A stretch of DNA of 7,001 nt from an uncultured Oscillospiraceae bacterium (GTDB taxonomy: Bacteria > Bacillota > Clostridia > Oscillospirales > Ruminococcaceae): the NCBI GenBank assembly GCA_910577365.1, contig CAJTMU010000047.1:1-7001 (forward strand). The letters run 5' to 3'. A model generated the notes under the pieces. The model ran no database searches and had not been told where the DNA came from. It saw nothing but the letters and a program-made list of their open reading frames with translations. Positions 4,696 through 7,001 of the stretch are shown in pieces (within the stretch, counting starts at the first letter, position 1; the number at the start of each line of letters is the position of its first letter). Made by a program: the position numbers and the translations under genes.

Positions 4696-5256
4696 TCATT
4701 TATTTTTACAGTCGCATTTTTCCTCATGTGCGCTGATAACTCCTATCGCCTGAAGGTACGAATAAATAATCGTAGAGCCGACAAATTTCATTCCGCGCTT
4801 TTTCAGTTCCTTTGAAATCATGTCGGACAGCGGAGATGTGGTGCGGATATCGCAGCTCTCAACGACGGACTTCCCCTCCGTAAAGCCCCAAATATACGCG
4901 TCAAATGACCCGTACTCCTTTTGTATTTCCAGAAATACGCGGCTGTTGGTAACGCTTGCCTGTATTTTAAGCCTGTTGCGAATGATAACAGTATCCGCCA
5001 TCAGCCGCTGAAATTTTTCCTCGTCATAGGCGCTTATCTTCTCCGCGTCAAAGCCGTCAAATGCCTTGCGGAACGCCTCGCGCTTATTCAGTACGCACTC
5101 CCACGACAAGCCAGCCTGAAAGCATTCCAGCATCAGCAATTCAAACAGCTTACTGTCATCATGCTCAGGAACGCTCCACTCAGTATCGTGATACTGAATA
5201 TAAAGCGGATTTTTCATATTTACCCATGAGCAGCGTTTTACAATATTTATACCCAT
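4696..5256 (-). CDS. tag: DNA-3-methyladenine glycosylase I
   Basis: A 186-aa base-excision-repair enzyme that removes 3-methyladenine (and 3-methylguanine) from alkylated DNA. It aligns over its whole length with E. coli Tag (187 aa). Near the N-terminus it has RCSW and LYIQYHDTEW, then MLECFQAGLSW with the conserved glutamate E44 of the active pocket. The zinc-snap ligands are present: C9, H23, and H177/C181 in the C-terminal AHEEKCDC. ATG 5256 is preceded by AGAGG about ten bases upstream. The gene lies between the SCP2 gene (upstream) and the DUF1266 gene (downstream), all leftward. A terminator-like hairpin separates it from the SCP2 gene, and no clear promoter is visible in the short gap, so read-through from upstream may be needed. 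Cytosolic housekeeping function. Confidence 0.96.
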   Translation of the reverse strand: MGINIVKRCSWVNMKNPLYIQYHDTEWSVPEHDDSKLFELLMLECFQAGLSWECVLNKREAFRKAFDGFDAEKISAYDEEKFQRLMADTVIIRNRLKIQASVTNSRVFLEIQKEYGSFDAYIWGFTEGKSVVESCDIRTTSPLSDMISKELKKRGMKFVGSTIIYSYLQAIGVISAHEEKCDCKNK

Positions 5257-5277
5257 TCCATTTTACCTCTCGCTCTC

Positions 5278-5309
5278 CCCCGCCGCTGCACGCCGGCACG
5301 TTGGCGGGG
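5278..5309 (-). other. GC-rich hairpin in the leader of tag
   Basis: Arms CCCCGCC (5278-5284) and GGCGGGG (5303-5309) pair perfectly around an 18-nt loop that contains a further GCCG/CGGC pairing. It lies between the SCP2 terminator and the tag ribosome site. It may be part of a double terminator or a translation-affecting leader structure. Confidence 0.5.
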
Positions 5310-5313
5310 AATA

Positions 5314-5348
5314 CAAAAATTTATCCCGCGGCTTACGATACCGCGGGA
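5314..5348 (-). terminator. Rho-independent terminator after the SCP2 gene
   Basis: A perfect 8-bp stem TCCCGCGG / CCGCGGGA with a 9-nt loop, followed on the minus strand by TAAATTTTTGT. It lies about 45 bases after the SCP2 stop codon. Confidence 0.8.
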
Positions 5349-5352
5349 CAAA

Positions 5353-5400
5353 ATCACCAAGTTGCCAAGTAACTATTTCACTATGTCACTTTGTTACTTT
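5353..5400. repeat. Six degenerate 8-bp tandem units
   Basis: Consecutive units on the plus strand: ATCACCAA, GTTGCCAA, GTAACTAT, TTCACTAT, GTCACTTT, GTTACTTT. Position 2 is always T, position 5 always C, position 6 always pyrimidine and positions 7-8 always A/T. The last unit overlaps the stop codon of the SCP2 gene. The 8-bp period excludes a coding origin. The first and last parts can also pair as AAGTAAC/GTTACTT (5367-5373 with 5393-5399). Confidence 0.75.
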
Positions 5401-5711
5401 ACCAGCTTTGAAAACTCCAGTGCTTTGCCCACGTCACCCTCGACCTTAAGCTTGCCTGTCGTGAACGCCATAACGGGGTCGAGCTTGCCCGCGATGAGCT
5501 TCGCGAAATTCTCGGGGCTTATGGTGATGGCGCAGCTTCTGTCATTGTATTCATACGGCTCGACGTTTACCTTACCGTCCTTTATCTCAATGTAGAATAC
5601 TCCGCCGTTCTCTCCAGTGAGATTTATCTGCACCGCGAGAAAATTCACTCCCGAAACGTCAATCTTTCCCATTACCTCGCGCGCCTTTACAACGATTTCC
5701 TCAATGTTCAT
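5394..5711 (-). CDS. SCP2 sterol/lipid-carrier-like protein
   Basis: A 105-aa protein that is essentially one SCP2 domain, the alpha/beta fold that binds fatty acids or other hydrophobic ligands in a tunnel. The diagnostic segment is AKLIAGKLDPVMAFTTGKLK followed by VEGDVGKALEFSKLV (residues ~70-104). The N-terminal half contains the expected strands (NFLAVQINLTGENGG, FYIEIKDGKVNVEPYE). There is no signal peptide. Stand-alone SCP2 proteins are common in clostridia and their ligand is unknown; sterols are not expected there. ATG 5711 has an AGGAGG ribosome site five bases upstream. A small TTACC/GGTAA hairpin (5732-5746) lies just above it. It ends in the periodic repeat and a terminator, so it is probably its own transcription unit. 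Confidence 0.9.
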   Translation of the reverse strand: MNIEEIVVKAREVMGKIDVSGVNFLAVQINLTGENGGVFYIEIKDGKVNVEPYEYNDRSCAITISPENFAKLIAGKLDPVMAFTTGKLKVEGDVGKALEFSKLVK

Positions 5712-5765
5712 GTTATCCTCCTTATTTAAAATTACCTTTTCGGTAAGGTTTCATATTGCATAAAA

Positions 5766-5852
5766 CTAGATTTTAAGTTTGCTATCATTTCTTTTGTGAC
5801 CGGACTTGCTCTGTAAAAATTTTATAAAGAGATAATGATTGTCGCCCATCAT
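5766..5852 (-). CDS. Possible 28-aa small ORF between the HNH and SCP2 genes
   Basis: ATG ATG at 5852-5847 follows AGGGGAG very closely, and the frame runs 28 codons (MMGDNHYLFIKFLQSKSG... ) to TAG. The product would be basic with one short hydrophobic patch. There is no other support, and chance is a fair explanation. The rest of 5712-5892 is AT-rich without a recognisable promoter. Confidence 0.2.
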   Translation of the reverse strand: MMGDNHYLFIKFLQSKSGHKRNDSKLKI

Positions 5853-5892
5853 TCTCCCCTAAGAATTTCACCAACAAGAGGCAATGACTATC

Positions 5893-6846
5893 TTACTTTC
5901 CGTTTGCCTCCTTCTTTAGATTATTAGATAATTTGGTGAAAATGAAATCGTAATCCGTATATTCGGTGTTACACATTCCTTCCACCTTCTTACTTGCTTC
6001 AATATTTTTCAACACATGCTCGTTGACGAACAAGGTATTTTGAGGACAAATAGTCACAAATCCATTACAGTGATTGCTATATGTCATGCTTGACCAATTG
6101 ATGTTTTCAAGCTGTCTATACATGGATGCCTTATTGTCAAAACAATTAACCCTATAATAAATATTGTATCCATTTACATAATCAAGCGGAACAAAATAAT
6201 AACGAAGCCATGTGTTCAAGAGAACACATCTGTCGAGCAACTCCGAAATATCGCCTTTCAGTGGCATATCATAGTTTCTTGCAACAATGATCAAATCATT
6301 ATCGTAAGAAACGTAAGACTTTTCCGCTTTAAAAGAAATATTCTCGGAACACATCAACGCTTCAATAAAATCAACGACAGCCGTATTAGTAAGTCCCCGA
6401 AGTTTGATAAAAACCGTTCCGACAAACCTCTTCTTGTTCTGAACGCCTTTCAACTTCTTAAAAAATCTGACACCGGACACCGGATCAAAGAAATCTGGTT
6501 CTTCCGGTTCTATATTCTCATCTGCCTGTTTTTTCTTGTTCTTTGCCTTGATTTCATAATGGTTTTGTACCCTTACAATTTCAAAGGCAGTTCCATTTGC
6601 TGTGAAACATGGAAATTTATCAGCCTTTTCATCGTTCGTACTGATATGACAGCAAACCAAGTTATAATCTGCCGTTGCGCCTCCCTTGCTCTGTGGAAGA
6701 ATGTGATCAACGTTCCATCCGAATTTGCTGTTGCGGTCATTGTAAGCACCTTTAGCGATAACTCTCCCGGCAAAATCATATGCCTTCATATCCTTGCCAA
6801 AAGATCGGTTCCAAAGCCGCATTGCGGTTTCCCTATTCAATTTCAT
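5893..6846 (-). CDS. HNH endonuclease with unrecognised C-terminal domain
   Basis: A 317-aa protein. Residues 1-~100 form an HNH nuclease of the DHILP type: FGWNVDHILPQSKGG (residues 42-56) gives the metal-binding D47 and catalytic H48, YNLVCCH provides N62 and H67, and STNDEKADKFP (69-79) adds N71 and K74. No zinc-binding CxxC pairs frame it. Residues ~100-135 are a charged linker (KAKNKKKQADENIEPEEPDF). Residues ~140-317 are an alpha/beta domain I cannot assign, with several aromatic segments (LRYYFVPLDYVNGYNIYYRV) and no membrane span. I chose ATG 6846 because it overlaps the upstream frame's TGA as ATGA and because the conserved part begins MKLNRETAMRLWN. ATG 6870 would add MGKRKQQF. An AGGAGG at 6899-6904 is too far from either. 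Such nucleases act in defence, mobile elements or DNA processing; no partner gene is visible here to decide. Confidence 0.85.
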   Translation of the reverse strand: MKLNRETAMRLWNRSFGKDMKAYDFAGRVIAKGAYNDRNSKFGWNVDHILPQSKGGATADYNLVCCHISTNDEKADKFPCFTANGTAFEIVRVQNHYEIKAKNKKKQADENIEPEEPDFFDPVSGVRFFKKLKGVQNKKRFVGTVFIKLRGLTNTAVVDFIEALMCSENISFKAEKSYVSYDNDLIIVARNYDMPLKGDISELLDRCVLLNTWLRYYFVPLDYVNGYNIYYRVNCFDNKASMYRQLENINWSSMTYSNHCNGFVTICPQNTLFVNEHVLKNIEASKKVEGMCNTEYTDYDFIFTKLSNNLKKEANGK

Positions 6847-7000
6847 GAACTGCTGTTTACGCTTTCCCATTTTCGTATATGCGGAAAGTCGTCGATTACC
6901 TCCTTTGATGAAGTCAATTCAATAAAATCATGTAACTGACCATAGGGCGACCTATCGCTATAAACCTCAAAGGGCGATCCTCATAATAGCATTCCAGAAG
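6843..7000 (-). pseudogene. 3' end of an upstream gene, apparently frameshifted
   Basis: The minus-strand frame 6980-6843 encodes 45 residues starting GSPFEVYSDRSPYGQLHDFIE and ending KWESVNSSS, with protein-like composition but no start codon. It ends in TGA overlapping the HNH ATG at 6846. Its own frame is stopped at 6983-6981. A second frame, open from the window edge at 7000, reads LLECYYE up to that point. Adding one G to the GG at 6980-6979 would join the two (…CYYE-GSPFEVYSD…). This suggests a gene broken by a one-base deletion, or a base-call error. No family is recognised. Confidence 0.4.
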
Positions 7001-7001
7001 A

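Overview
The window looks like chromosome of a low-to-mid GC Firmicute, most likely a gut clostridium of the Ruminococcus/Oscillospiraceae type. The reasons are strong AGGAGG ribosome sites, several near-consensus sigma-A promoters with extended -10 (TGn) elements, TTG and GTG starts, and the clostridial look of the housekeeping-type genes. This is inference from gene content, not a database match.

Positions 1 to about 2270 look like one end of a prophage or related mobile element. A small XRE repressor (1598-1834, +) faces a leftward promoter carrying four copies of the operator AACACAT-NN-ATGTGTT. Leftward from it run a 45-aa acidic ORF, a phage-type cytosine-C5-like DNA methyltransferase, a 97-aa protein and a 33-aa single-span membrane peptide. 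A ~96-bp leader (90% identical copies, no indels) lies upstream of both the 45-aa/methyltransferase pair and the 97-aa/33-aa pair. The first 61 bases of the window exactly repeat the part of the methyltransferase gene that encodes its PPC motif, so the left edge is a rearrangement or an assembly junction. To the right of the repressor is a 49-aa ORF with its own promoter and terminator. No integrase, replication or structural gene is recognisable, so the element type is open; a filamentous-phage-like module is one hypothesis.

Positions 2048-2615 hold no convincing protein gene. They hold two outward-facing terminator hairpins around a perfect 14-bp GC-rich hairpin, then back-to-back near-consensus promoters. 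The leftward promoter has no good ORF and may make a structured RNA of about 300 nt.

Positions 2616-5711 look like ordinary chromosome: a DEDDh exonuclease (+), a convergent TPR/DUF1266 protein (-), DNA-3-methyladenine glycosylase I (tag, -) and an SCP2-like lipid-binding protein (-). Promoters and terminators separate most of these units. Six degenerate 8-bp units run into the 3' end of the SCP2 gene.

Positions 5893-7001 hold an HNH endonuclease with an unrecognised C-terminal domain. Its probable start overlaps (ATGA) the end of an upstream reading frame that appears broken by a one-base frameshift near 6980. I do not see a complete, clearly new multi-gene system. The unexplained pieces are the operator array, the duplicated leaders, the hairpin cluster, the 8-bp periodic repeat and the HNH C-terminal domain.
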